Shown: positions 35,746 to 43,935, numbered from the stretch's first letter. The stretch: 64,000 nt of DNA from Piscinibacterium candidicorallinum (GCF_047549485.1 NZ_CP180191.1:1240001-1304000); one strand, 5' to 3'. Notes: generated by a model not told the origin, from the sequence alone. Numbers and translations are program-made.

Positions 35746-36541
35746 GGGTCAGACACGATTAAGTTCACCCGCTGACCCCGGTTCTTTCCGAGGTCGACCC
35801 CGCCCGAGCGAGGCCGCCCTGCGCTGCGCCAGTACCTCGACTTCTTGCGCAAAGCGCGAATCCCCCAGCGCCCAACCCCTGTGAGTACTCGATCGGATCA
35901 TGTTCAGCGCCGCGTCGTCCAGATCGCTGAGCCATAGCGCCCGGTAAGCGCACTGGCGAGTCGATGCATCGGTGCCCAGCGCGTCGTACACGGCATGCGG
36001 CGCGACCCAGTCTGCGTTCTCACCGCGTGCGCCTGAGGCGTTCGCGCCGTGGCTGGACCACGGATAGTCCGCGGGCTGCGCGACCATTGCCGCGCGCACT
36101 GGGTTGTCTTCGATGTAGCGCATGCAGGTCAGAAGGTACCGCTCGCTGTCCACCACCGTGGCGCGATAGCGGCCTTCAAACAGCGTACCGGTGCGACCAT
36201 AGGTGGAATTGAAGTACTGCACATAGCGCCGCCCGGCCGATTGCAGCGTCTTGGGCAAGCTCTGCGCATCGCCGGGCGAGGCCAGCAGGTGGACGTGGTT
36301 CGTCATCCAAACGTATGCGTGTATCGCCAGGCCAAACCGCGCGGCCGCCTCCACCACGCAGTCACGCCAGAACCTCAGATCGGCGTCGGCAGCAAAAATC
36401 GCTTGGCGATTGTTGCCTCGCAGGATGATGTGCTGCGGGCAGCCGGGGATGAAGTAACGGGGCAGGCGGGCCATGGGGGGTTCGCTAGGGAACGTGGGGC
36501 GGAGAAATCATGCAACGCCCTAGATTAATCGTGTCTGACCC
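35746..36541. mobile_element. Intact RAYT element A with 17-bp inverted ends
   Basis: The ends are a perfect inverted repeat, GGGTCAGACACGATTAA at 35746-35762 and its reverse complement at 36525-36541. The 796-bp element contains one intact transposase gene, whose stop codon lies inside the left end. The same ends bound elements B and C. No obvious target duplication was seen. Confidence 0.88.
35749..36474 (-). CDS. REP-associated tyrosine (Y1, IS200-like) transposase, intact (241 aa)
   Basis: It starts MARLPRYFIPGCPQHIILRG, the typical RAYT N-terminus. The HUH metal-binding pair is in YVWMTNHVHLLAS (about 55-67), and the catalytic Tyr region is in SAGRRYVQYFNSTYGRTGTL. The C-terminal tail (LNRV then stop) is encoded by the element's own inverted end. 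It should cut single-stranded DNA at hairpin ends. It is nearly identical to the broken copy at 38149, so it was active or copied recently. Confidence 0.93.
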   Translation of the reverse strand: MARLPRYFIPGCPQHIILRGNNRQAIFAADADLRFWRDCVVEAAARFGLAIHAYVWMTNHVHLLASPGDAQSLPKTLQSAGRRYVQYFNSTYGRTGTLFEGRYRATVVDSERYLLTCMRYIEDNPVRAAMVAQPADYPWSSHGANASGARGENADWVAPHAVYDALGTDASTRQCAYRALWLSDLDDAALNMIRSSTHRGWALGDSRFAQEVEVLAQRRAASLGRGRPRKEPGSAGELNRV

Positions 36542-36588
36542 TATTTCTCTACATTTCTCTAGAAGTGAAAATCAACCGAATAAAATAC

Positions 36589-37191
36589 TCATTGCGATCT
36601 GCGAAAATGCTCTCGTAGAGCCAGCGCACCTTCTAGCGCGTAAACCAGCAGCGCAACCGCCATAAATCCTGCAAGCAGCCAGCCAAACACCGCTAGCGCC
36701 CAGCGCTCAGAGTTAACAGGCATCCATCGAAGGTCCATTCCTGGATTAACGAATAGGGCAAAGTACGCCATAGCTGGCGCGCCGACGCACAAAACAAGTA
36801 CAAAGAACATCTGCTTTAGCAGTCCTGCGCCTTGCCATTTGGTTTCGGCCGCACGTCTGTAGTCTCGCTGTGCTAACGACCTCAGATATGGAATGTGCAT
36901 GGGTGCATGAAGCAACATAAATGCAAAATATACTTGAGCAACGTCTGGGAAGGCGGAATTTTTAACATAGCTTCTGATAGATGGAAAAAGTCCCGTCAAG
37001 GACTCACACAAAGCCCGAACTCCGGCTGCCTCGCGCAGGATGTCAGGTGGGGCTGCCGCCGCAAAGCCGGCGGCTAACATGATTGGTATGGCTATTTTCC
37101 ATTCCTTAATGAAATATAGAGTCGAAGGCTGGTGCTCATTTCTGAGATTCATGCCGAGTAATTCCTCAAAAACAAGTTGGTTAATTCTCAT
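36589..37191 (-). CDS. Small polytopic membrane protein, island family member 2 (200 aa)
   Basis: Hydrophobic segments lie at about 37-53, 88-108, 130-150 and 167-187. The block APPDILREAAGVRALCESLT followed by LFP and a later FPDV parallels APSDILR...FPEV and APVDVLE...YPQM in the neighbours at 35108 and 37505. The GDPS-x-x-x-GLTT motif is not conserved, so the relationship is more distant. The ATG at 37189-37191 is used; a longer frame begins at 37221. It is AT-richer than the core genes. Function unknown. Confidence 0.75.
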   Translation of the reverse strand: MRINQLVFEELLGMNLRNEHQPSTLYFIKEWKIAIPIMLAAGFAAAAPPDILREAAGVRALCESLTGLFPSIRSYVKNSAFPDVAQVYFAFMLLHAPMHIPYLRSLAQRDYRRAAETKWQGAGLLKQMFFVLVLCVGAPAMAYFALFVNPGMDLRWMPVNSERWALAVFGWLLAGFMAVALLVYALEGALALREHFRRSQ

Positions 37192-37265
37192 CAGTACACG
37201 GACCCAAGGATGGCAGCACACCCAAGCACAAGCTCGACTGACAAGCGAGATAGCACAAAGGAAAA

Positions 37266-37426
37266 GGGTTCAGCACGATTAAGTTCACCCTCTGGCAACG
37301 GTTCTTTCCGAGGTCTTTCCCGCCCGAGCGAGGCCGCCCTGCGCTGCGCGAGTGCGTCGACTTCTTGCGCAAAGCGCGAATCCACCAGCGCCCAACCCCT
37401 GTGAGCAGATTAATCGTGTCTGACCC
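37266..37426. mobile_element. 161-bp MITE-like internal-deletion derivative (element B)
   Basis: It carries both element ends (left GGGTTCAGCACGATTAA, two differences; right TTAATCGTGTCTGACCC, perfect). Between them remains only about 115 bases of the 3' end of the transposase gene (MDSRFAQEVDALAQRRAASL and on). It is a non-autonomous derivative that would need a transposase from element A. Confidence 0.85.
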
Positions 37427-37512
37427 CATTTCTGCCCCACAACGCCTGCGGTGTCATAAAGGGTATCAAACTTCTTCAGCTCGCTCTCAACGAGGGTCTG
37501 GTAATCAGGCAT
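37427..37512 (-). pseudogene. N-terminal fragment of an unknown gene cut by element B
   Basis: The frame begins at the ATG at 37510-37512 (GTG at 37519-37521 also possible), overlapping the stop of the membrane-protein gene at 37505. It runs MPDYQTLVESELKKFDTLYD then TAGVVGQKWG before entering element B. The overlap implies translational coupling to the membrane protein, and the soluble charged start suggests it was a larger cytoplasmic or secreted protein. I do not recognise it. Confidence 0.6.
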
Positions 37513-38116
37513 TTTTTTCACCTCTCTTTGTATCGTAAAAAAATCTCATGTAGCTTGCTGCCTGACCCACCACAAACGCCAAAGAAAACATGATGGGACC
37601 TAGCACCATCGAGTAGCCGATACGGTTATTTGTAGTTAACCCTGCAACCCAAGAAGGATCCCCTTGCATCCCGGTAAGAATCATCGGAGAAATCAACGCA
37701 AATATCGTTAAAATTACCGCACCAAATAGCGCCCCTCCATTTACATGGGTATTCATTGCAGCACGTCGAGCTCGTGCAATATTATAGTTTTGAGTGAGCT
37801 CAAGGGTGCAGCTAATCGCTACCGCCAGATAAAATGCAATAACAAAGAAGGCGTTAGCTAATAGTGCCATCTGAGGGTAGCGCGTCGAATTAGCATGCGT
37901 TGCGATGTCCCAACTCGGGTTGATTTTGAGAATGGCCTCTCTGACCATCTCGCTGAACGTAGTGAGCACAGCACTCCTCTCCAGGACATCAACGGGTGCT
38001 AGTAGTGGAATTGCGGTTGCGCAGAGGAGCAGGATTAGAAACGGTGGGTTCAATGCGCCTCGCCAAGAAAAAGCTGGTATAGGCTCAGGAATATCAGTAG
38101 CTGGATGTCGCTTCAT
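37505..38116 (-). CDS. Small polytopic membrane protein, island family member 1 (203 aa)
   Basis: Hydrophobic segments lie at about 25-42, 85-108, 130-150 and 168-190. The shared blocks are APVDVLERSAVLTTF after the first helix, YPQM, and GDPSWVAGLTTNNRIG before the last helix, closely matching the protein at 35108. The stop overlaps the start of a truncated gene, so a two-gene unit existed before element B interrupted it. Function unknown; an immunity or secretion-accessory role is conjecture. Confidence 0.8.
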   Translation of the reverse strand: MKRHPATDIPEPIPAFSWRGALNPPFLILLLCATAIPLLAPVDVLERSAVLTTFSEMVREAILKINPSWDIATHANSTRYPQMALLANAFFVIAFYLAVAISCTLELTQNYNIARARRAAMNTHVNGGALFGAVILTIFALISPMILTGMQGDPSWVAGLTTNNRIGYSMVLGPIMFSLAFVVGQAASYMRFFYDTKRGEKNA

Positions 38117-38145
38117 GGCCTTCCTTAAGTCAAGGCAAAGAAATG

Positions 38146-38940
38146 GGGTCAGACACGATTAAGTTCATCCTCTGACCCCGGGTCTTTCCGAGGTCGACCC
38201 CGCCCGAGCGAGGCCGCCCTGCGCTGCGCCAGTGCCTCGACCTCTCGCGCAAAGCGCGAATCCCCCAGCGCCCAACCCTTGTGTGTACTCGATCGGATCA
38301 TGTTCAGCGCCGCGTCGTCCAGATCGCTGAGCCATAGCGCCCGGTAAGCGCGCTGGCGGGTCGATGCATCAGTGCCCAGCGCGTCGTACACGGCATGGGG
38401 CGCGCCCAGTCTGCGTTCTCACCGCGTGCGCCTGAGGCGTTCGCGCCGTGGCTGGACCACGGGTAGTCCGCGGGCTGCGCGACCATTGCCGCGCGCACCG
38501 GGTTGTCTTCGATGTAGCGCATGCAGGTCAGAAGGTACCGCTCGCTGTCCACCACCGTGGCGCGATAGCGGCCTTCAAACAGCGTACCGGTGCGACCATA
38601 GGTGGAATTGAAGTACTGCACATAGCGCCGCCCGGCCGATTGCAGCGTCTTGGGCAAGCTCTGCGCATCGCCGGGCGAGGCCAGCAGGTGGACGTGGTTC
38701 GTCATCCAAACGTACGCGTGTATCGCCAGGCCAAACCGCGCGGCTGCCTCGACCACGCAGTCACGCCAGAACCTCAGATCAGCTTCGGCAGCAAAAATCG
38801 CTTGGCGATTGTTGCCTCGCAGGATGATGTGCTGCGGGCAGCCGGGGATGAAGTAACGGGGAAGGCGGGCCATGGGTGGTTCGCGAGGGAGTGTGGAGCG
38901 GAGAAATCATGCAACGCCCCAGATTAATCGTGTCTGACCC
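38146..38940. mobile_element. RAYT element C with 17-bp inverted ends, transposase broken
   Basis: The ends at 38146-38162 and 38924-38940 are identical to those of element A, and the interior is nearly identical by eye. It is one base shorter (795 against 796 bp), which accounts for the frameshift in the transposase gene. It lies exactly at the break of the lipase-like fragment. Confidence 0.88.
38149..38873 (-). pseudogene. Frameshifted RAYT transposase (second copy)
   Basis: The first approximately 140 codons match the intact copy, including NHVHLLAS and the YVQYFNSTYGRTG region. A single-base deletion near 38404-38407 (GCGCGACCC in copy A, GCGCGCCC here) shifts the frame; the correct C-terminus continues in another frame (MYDALGTDASTRQRAYRALW and on, 38149-38391). 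It could be a true pseudogene or a sequencing error. Confidence 0.88.
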
Positions 38941-39138
38941 TATTTCTCCTAAACTCAGATTACCAACGTCAGCGTCGAACTGTTCTTGCTGGGGGAAGCC
39001 TTGCGGAGTTCTGATTAACTCTGTCCATCCAATAGGCTCAACCAAACGATTGGGGGCATCTAGAACATTCTCTCCGCCGCCCCGCTGATCGTTGTAAACA
39101 TGCGCCGCCAACGCCGCATATTCTTCTTTCATAATCAT
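38941..39138 (-). pseudogene. N-terminal fragment of a lipase/RTX-like secreted protein cut by element C
   Basis: The start at 39136-39138 has TTGGAG 7 bases upstream. About 65 residues remain: MIMKEEYAALAAHVYNDQRG, then GGENVLDAPNRLVEPIGWTE, before the frame enters element C. The EYAALAAHVYN...GW pattern resembles the N-termini of large lipase/hydrolase-type RTX proteins. The original gene would have been long; nothing downstream continues it. Recognition is by pattern only. Confidence 0.55.
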
Positions 39139-39208
39139 GACTTACTCCAAATACCGTCAAGAAACTTTGAATACTACGCAATATTCAATTCTCTTTAAAT
39201 CGTTGAAA

Positions 39209-39832
39209 TTATTCGCTGCGTCTCGATCCGTTGCCTGCATACTTATCAGACAACGTCTTAAATCGGCGTTCATCAATAACTCGCGCATCGAGATCACTAA
39301 ACACTGGGTCGCACCACTGCTTCGCTTTGTCAGCAATCGTCACGGGCCTGTGCGAGAGCGGCGGTAGGCAGCGCAAGACATTAGCTGTCTCTCGCAACGC
39401 AGGAGGGACCGATAAAAAAGGAATTCGCTGGAATCCATTGTTCCATTCAAATGCCACCAAAAAATATCGTGGACTATCGTAAATGTTATAGTTGCTTGGC
39501 CCTCTCGGCGCTCCAATTGCGTACACCTTACCATCAGCGACATCAATAACCATGGGAATTAAATAACTTCGCCAAGTCTGCTTACCCCCCATCTCAGGCA
39601 GAGAAAAAGTCACCCAGCTCTGTCGAGTTCCATAGTTTTTTATATAATCGTGCTTCTGCTTGATAGTAATAACGCGCCCATCCGAAAGCCGAACCTCCTC
39701 TTCCCATGACGGGTATCGAGCGTCATACCAACGCCAAGTGAGGAATATCACCACTAGAACGGGAACCGTCGCCCAAAACAGCACCTTCTTCACGGTGACC
39801 CACCGTGCCTGCTTCAACTCTGCTGTGTTCAT
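39209..39832 (-). CDS. Single-pass membrane-anchored protein, unknown (207 aa)
   Basis: One hydrophobic helix (about 16-33, VLFWATVPVLVVIFLTW) precedes a soluble domain rich in aromatic residues (WRWYDARYPSWEEEVRLSDG, WVTFSLPEMGGKQTW, YFLVAFEWNNGFQRI). The ATG at 39830-39832 has CGGAG upstream. It overlaps the frame end of the RTX remnant by four bases. I do not recognise it. Its place directly after an RTX-repeat gene would fit an immunity or accessory protein, which is inference. Confidence 0.7.
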   Translation of the reverse strand: MNTAELKQARWVTVKKVLFWATVPVLVVIFLTWRWYDARYPSWEEEVRLSDGRVITIKQKHDYIKNYGTRQSWVTFSLPEMGGKQTWRSYLIPMVIDVADGKVYAIGAPRGPSNYNIYDSPRYFLVAFEWNNGFQRIPFLSVPPALRETANVLRCLPPLSHRPVTIADKAKQWCDPVFSDLDARVIDERRFKTLSDKYAGNGSRRSE

Positions 39833-40449
39833 GCGCTGACTCCGTGTGAGTGGTCTTGCGTTGGTTGTTGGTGAGTTCGGCAAGGTTGTGCATCTAATCT
39901 TGACCCAATAATCAGTCGTTTTCGGCCGCGTTTATCATGATCGACCATTGGCCGAAGAAGTCCATTCAGAAAGCGGAAATCCTGCTTATGAGCAGGATTT
40001 CTCATTTGATTTCGGCCAACTTGGCGTGAGCTCACAGCGCCCTGCATCCCCATGATGTCTTCGTGGTCTGCACCGCCATGGACCAAGTCATCGCCCGTGC
40101 CCGATCGGATCAGATCGTCACCCGCCACACCGTCGATCACATTGCCGCTGTCGCGCGTACTCAGCCGGTTGAACCAGTTGCTGACCGAGTAGTAGCTCGA
40201 CTGGCCCTGGGCGTCGGTTTGCCGACCCACGGCCCAGCCGTTGCCCCGGCTGAAGACGTCTGCAGGCAGCTCGATGGCCACAGGCTCCTCGAAGTTGAGC
40301 GCGTAGACCGTGCCACCACCCGAGCCCCGAATGCGGTCATTGCCCGCCCCTCCGCCCAAGAAGTCTCGGCCCACGCTCCCACACAGGATGTCATCGCCCG
40401 CGCAGCTATACAGGGGGCCGTGGATGCATTCGGTTTGGGTGCTGGTCAT
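39829..40449 (-). CDS. RTX calcium-binding-repeat protein remnant (206 aa frame)
   Basis: Starting at the ATG at 40447-40449 (AAGGA upstream), residues 15-45 and 93-122 carry RTX nonapeptide-type repeats (AGDDILCGS, GGGAGNDRI, VAGDDLIRSGTGDDLVHGGA). A non-repeat segment (NFEEPVAIELPADVFSRGNG, YYSVSNWFN) lies between them as in hemolysin-type C-termini. The last approximately 70 residues look unrelated and probably read into noncoding sequence. Full RTX exoproteins are far longer, so this is a C-terminal scrap or a minimal substrate. It starts 14 bases after the type I transporter. Confidence 0.7.
   Translation of the reverse strand: MTSTQTECIHGPLYSCAGDDILCGSVGRDFLGGGAGNDRIRGSGGGTVYALNFEEPVAIELPADVFSRGNGWAVGRQTDAQGQSSYYSVSNWFNRLSTRDSGNVIDGVAGDDLIRSGTGDDLVHGGADHEDIMGMQGAVSSRQVGRNQMRNPAHKQDFRFLNGLLRPMVDHDKRGRKRLIIGSRLDAQPCRTHQQPTQDHSHGVSA
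39976..40001. terminator. Hairpin within the end of the RTX remnant frame
   Basis: GAAATCCTGC pairs perfectly with GCAGGATTTC around six bases. It may mark the true transcript end, supporting the view that the reading frame beyond it is not coding. No long T-run follows. Confidence 0.4.
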
Positions 40450-40462
40450 TTCGCGATCCTTA

Positions 40463-41395
40463 CTAGACAGAATGTGGGCCAAGAGATACGACGTGATCGA
40501 CCTGCATCGCCTTCGGCAGCCCGTGGGTAATGAACAGCATGGTCACCTTGCCCTTGAGCGCGTTGACGGTGCTTGCGAAAGATTCAGCGGTAGCCTGATC
40601 CAGGTTGCTGGTGGCCTCATCAAAGATCAGCACCTTGGGGCGCTTGAGCAACGCGCGGGCAATGGCAATCCGCTGCTTCTGCCCGCCTGAAAGCCCCGCG
40701 CCGCGCTCGCCAATCTCGGTCTGGTAGCCCTGGGGCAGTTGTTCGATCACGCCGTGGATCTCGGCCATCTGGCAGGCCTGCACGATCTCTTCGAAGGTGG
40801 CCTGGGGGTTGGCCATCTGCAGGTTCTCGTAGACGGTGCCGCTGAAGAGCACTGTTTCCTGCGGTACCACGCCGAACAGGCTGCGCAGCTCGTTGGCAGC
40901 CAAGTGGCGGATATCGATGCCGTCGATGCGGATGCTGCCTTCGGTCGGCAGGTAGAAGCCCTGCAGCAGCTTGGCCAAGGTGCTCTTGCCGGTGCCGCTC
41001 GGCCCCATGATGGCCACGGTGGTGCCGGGTTCTACGGTGAGACTCAGGTTTTTGTAGAGGAAGGGGCAGTCATCGCCATAGCGAAAGGCAATGGCTTGCA
41101 CCTCAATCCGGCCCATGCCTGCGGCCTGGCGGCTGGGGGTAAGGCTGTAGGGCTCGGTGGGGGCGTTCATCAGATCGCCCAGGCGCTTGACGGCCAGGCT
41201 GGCCTGCTGGAACTGGGTCCAGAGACCCGTCAGACGCATCACCGGCTGGCTGAGCTTGCCGGCAAACATCTGGAAGGCGACGAGCATGCCGATGGTGAAG
41301 GCCGGGGTGGTCATGACGATCCAGGCGCCGGCCAGCAGGATCAGCAGGGTCATGGCCTGCTCCAGGGTGCTGGCGACCGCATTGCAGGTGCTGGC
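40463..41395 (-). pseudogene. Type I secretion ABC transporter (HlyB-like), N-terminal half missing
   Basis: The surviving part begins inside the last transmembrane helices (STLEQAMTLLILLAGAWIVM, then FQMFAGKLSQPVMRLTGLW) and includes a full nucleotide-binding domain: Walker A GPSGTGKST, Q-loop VVPQETVLFSG, signature LSGGQKQRIAIARALL, Walker B VLIFDEATSNLD and the switch His in FITHGL. The C39-like domain and the first helices, about 350 residues, are absent. The open frame continues upstream to 41623 but reads as noise. No membrane-fusion partner gene is nearby. Confidence 0.85.
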
Positions 41396-42100
41396 CGGTG
41401 GCTCGGTGTGATGGCCCATGCGATTTCGCGAGCGGGGGGCGGTGAGGGCGGGCGTTGATTCTCGCGCGAACGGCGTTTTCGACGTTGGTGCAGGCATCCA
41501 GTCAACGGAACTGCACCAGGCTTCGGCATCGGATGCCGGTTCTGTGCAGCCGGCGGCGGTTGGCGGGCAGGGTGTGGCGCTGCCAGCGGGAATGGTCAGC
41601 GAATTCTTGGCTGAAATCAACACATTTTCTATTCAATAAATGCAGTTTTCCGCTTGTCATTCGGGATTCTTGAGCAGATCAATGACTCAATTCTGAGTGG
41701 CTGATAATGAACGATAACCCTGCGGGCGCTGCGCTCGGCAAAGCCCGTATGGCCCCGAGTTCATGCCGTCCGGAATCCGTCGAGACCGCCTCTGTACATG
41801 GCGCGGTTGTGCGGGCTACACGGTCCTGCCGCGGGTCGCCACGGCGATGGCATCCCGGTGACTGTGGGCTATGCGTCCTGAGCAGGCTCGCGGCCGAAAC
41901 TCCGCTTGGCGCTGCTGCAGCCTCGGTGCGCTCATGGATGCGTCAGGCCGCATGGACGAATTTCGTGCGTTGACGAATCGTGAATCAAGCCTCTTAGGGT
42001 GGGCGTTCTAACTACATAATCCATCGACTGCGATTGCTTAAGTCTTCACAATGCGCGCCGTTCTGCGAACAGTTCATCTATCAAGCACGCTCTTCACAAT
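41396..42100. other. Gene-free stretch at the right edge of the island
   Basis: About 700 bases hold no credible gene. A decayed palindromic-repeat fragment (TTTTCCGCTTGTCATTCGGG, 41646-41665) lies here. The deleted 5' part of the ABC transporter would have been in this place, so a deletion junction is expected near 41390. The promoter of the SphA-like gene should lie in the last 100 bases; no box is convincing. Confidence 0.4.
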
Positions 42101-43138
42101 ATGAAAAAAATTGCTATCGCTCTCACCCTCGCGCTGTCCGCCACCGGCGCTGCCCACGCCACCGAACGTGGCCAGGTCCGTGCATTGAATGGCGCTGCGG
42201 GCGCCGAGATCTCCTCGCCGCAGTTCCCTGGCCTGTACGGCCAGTTCTGGCTGCAGCAGTACAGCGCCGACACATTCAAGGACGCCAATGGCAAGAACCC
42301 GGTCACCAGCCAGGCCACACCGCTGGGCACCGTGCTCATCGAGCGCGGCGGCAAGCTGGACGCCACGGCCTTTGTGCCGCGCCTGACCTGGCTGACCGAC
42401 ACCCGCTTTGGTGAGGGCAAGTTCGGCATTTCTGCCGCGCTGCCGCTGGTGCAGATTGACCAGCAGGTGCGTCTGACAGCCCGCGGTGCGGACGCGAGCG
42501 TCTCGCCGGCCGCCGTGGCCTCGGTGCAGGCGCAGGTGAACCCGCTGGCGGCGCGCGCTTCGGGCAAGCAGTCCGGTCTGGGCGACATGGAAGTCATGCC
42601 CTATATCGACTGGCAGACCGACACCTATCGCTATGCCTTCGGCCTGGGCGTGGTGGCGCCCACGGGCGACTACGACCCCAAGCGCCCGGTGAATACCGGC
42701 ACCGGCAACTTCTGGACCTTCCGCCCGCTGGCCGTGGGTTCCTACGTGTTCGACGGCGGCATCGAGATGGGCGTGCGCGCGACCTACTCGTTCAACACCA
42801 AGAACAAGGACACCAACAACAAGAGCGGCGAGTACTTCGCGGCGGACTACTCCGTCCACTACAAGCTCTCCGACAGCTGGAAGCTCGGCGCCCAGGGCTT
42901 CGCCAACATCCAGACCACGCATGACCGCTGCGCCGCGGACACGCCGCAGGCTTTGGCCACGCGCCCGGCCAACAACTGCGGCCTGGTGCGTGCCTACGGC
43001 CTCGGGCCGGTGGGCAGCTGGACGAGCGAAGACGGCCGCGTCTTCGTGGACTTCAAGGTGCTGCGTGAGTTCGCCGTGCAGAACCGCCCGCAGGGCACCG
43101 TGTTCTGGCTGCGCGCCAACTTCCGCCTGGACCAGTAA
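42101..43138 (+). CDS. SphA/phenol-degradation-MetA-type outer-membrane beta-barrel protein (345 aa)
   Basis: A signal peptide (MKKIAIALTLALSATGAAHA) precedes a barrel of alternating strands. Family patterns include LPLVQIDQQV, GLGDMEVMPYIDWQTDTYRY, GLGVVAPTGDYDPKRP, NTGTGNFWTF, YSVHYKLSDSWKLGAQGF and the aromatic terminal strand VFWLRANFRLDQ. This family is linked to uptake of hydrophobic or aromatic compounds, though direct evidence is thin. It is followed 119 bases later by a chalcone-isomerase-like secreted protein on the same strand. Confidence 0.88.
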   Translation: MKKIAIALTLALSATGAAHATERGQVRALNGAAGAEISSPQFPGLYGQFWLQQYSADTFKDANGKNPVTSQATPLGTVLIERGGKLDATAFVPRLTWLTDTRFGEGKFGISAALPLVQIDQQVRLTARGADASVSPAAVASVQAQVNPLAARASGKQSGLGDMEVMPYIDWQTDTYRYAFGLGVVAPTGDYDPKRPVNTGTGNFWTFRPLAVGSYVFDGGIEMGVRATYSFNTKNKDTNNKSGEYFAADYSVHYKLSDSWKLGAQGFANIQTTHDRCAADTPQALATRPANNCGLVRAYGLGPVGSWTSEDGRVFVDFKVLREFAVQNRPQGTVFWLRANFRLDQ

Positions 43139-43257
43139 GCCGCATCTCCATCAAGACCGCGCGCGCTGCGTGCAGCCGGGCCACAAGCCCGTGCCGCACG
43201 CCGCCCGCCTGAACCGCCGGCTGCGCCATCCGCCGCCGGCCTGAAAGACTCGTGATC

Positions 43258-43935
43258 ATGAATACTCCCCGCTCCCTGCGCATGGCAGCCGCTGCCGGCT
43301 CCGCGCTGGTGGTCAGTGCCGGACTGCTGCTGGTTAACGTCGCATTCGCCCAGTCCGCGCCGGCCAAGGCGGCAGACACCAAGGCCGACGCCGCAAAGTC
43401 CGCCAATATCGACACCGTCACCGTGGAAGGTTTTGACTTTCCGGTGACCGCCCAGGTCGGCGGCCAGCGCCTTGCGCTGAATGGCGCCGGCGGCTCGAAC
43501 ATTCTGTCGGTGAAGGCCACGGCCGTGGCGCTCTATCTGCCCAGCAAGGCCACTACGCCGGAAGCCGCGTTTGTGATGCCCGGCGCCAAACGCATCACCC
43601 TCGTCGCGCTGCGTGAACTGTCTGCGCGCGACCTGTCCAGCGCACTGATCGACCGCATCCGGCAGAACGCCACGCAGCAGGAAATCGAAAGCAATGTGAT
43701 GCAGCTCGCCGGCCTGGGCGGCGTGTTCGGCACCCGCCGCAGCCTGCCCAAGGGCAGCGTGGTCACCATCGACTACAACCCGGCTACCAAGAGCACCGAG
43801 TTCCGCCTGAATGGCACCGAGCGCCTGGCCGAACCGATTGTCGGTGACAGCTTCTTCCCGATGATGATGAAGGTCTGGCTCGGCCCCAGGATCCGCCCCG
43901 CTACGCGCAACGCGCTGCTCGGCATCGCCAGCTAA
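43258..43935 (+). CDS. Secreted chalcone isomerase-like protein (225 aa)
   Basis: The ATG at 43258 is preferred to GTG at 43252. A signal peptide ending NVAFAQ precedes a chalcone-isomerase-fold domain: VEGFDFPVTAQVGGQRLALN, LSVKATAVALYLPSKA, ALIDRIRQN, GSVVTIDYNP and the end FFPMMMKVWLGP. Bacterial relatives lack known flavonoid activity and may bind fatty acids or other small molecules. The pairing with an SphA-type barrel suggests a common substrate. A terminator follows at 44030. Confidence 0.87.
   Translation: MNTPRSLRMAAAAGSALVVSAGLLLVNVAFAQSAPAKAADTKADAAKSANIDTVTVEGFDFPVTAQVGGQRLALNGAGGSNILSVKATAVALYLPSKATTPEAAFVMPGAKRITLVALRELSARDLSSALIDRIRQNATQQEIESNVMQLAGLGGVFGTRRSLPKGSVVTIDYNPATKSTEFRLNGTERLAEPIVGDSFFPMMMKVWLGPRIRPATRNALLGIAS

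Noticed and set aside
41707..41973. Possible small gene upstream of the SphA-like barrel
   Set aside because: It has no ribosome site and Arg/Ser-rich noise-like composition; nothing supports translation.
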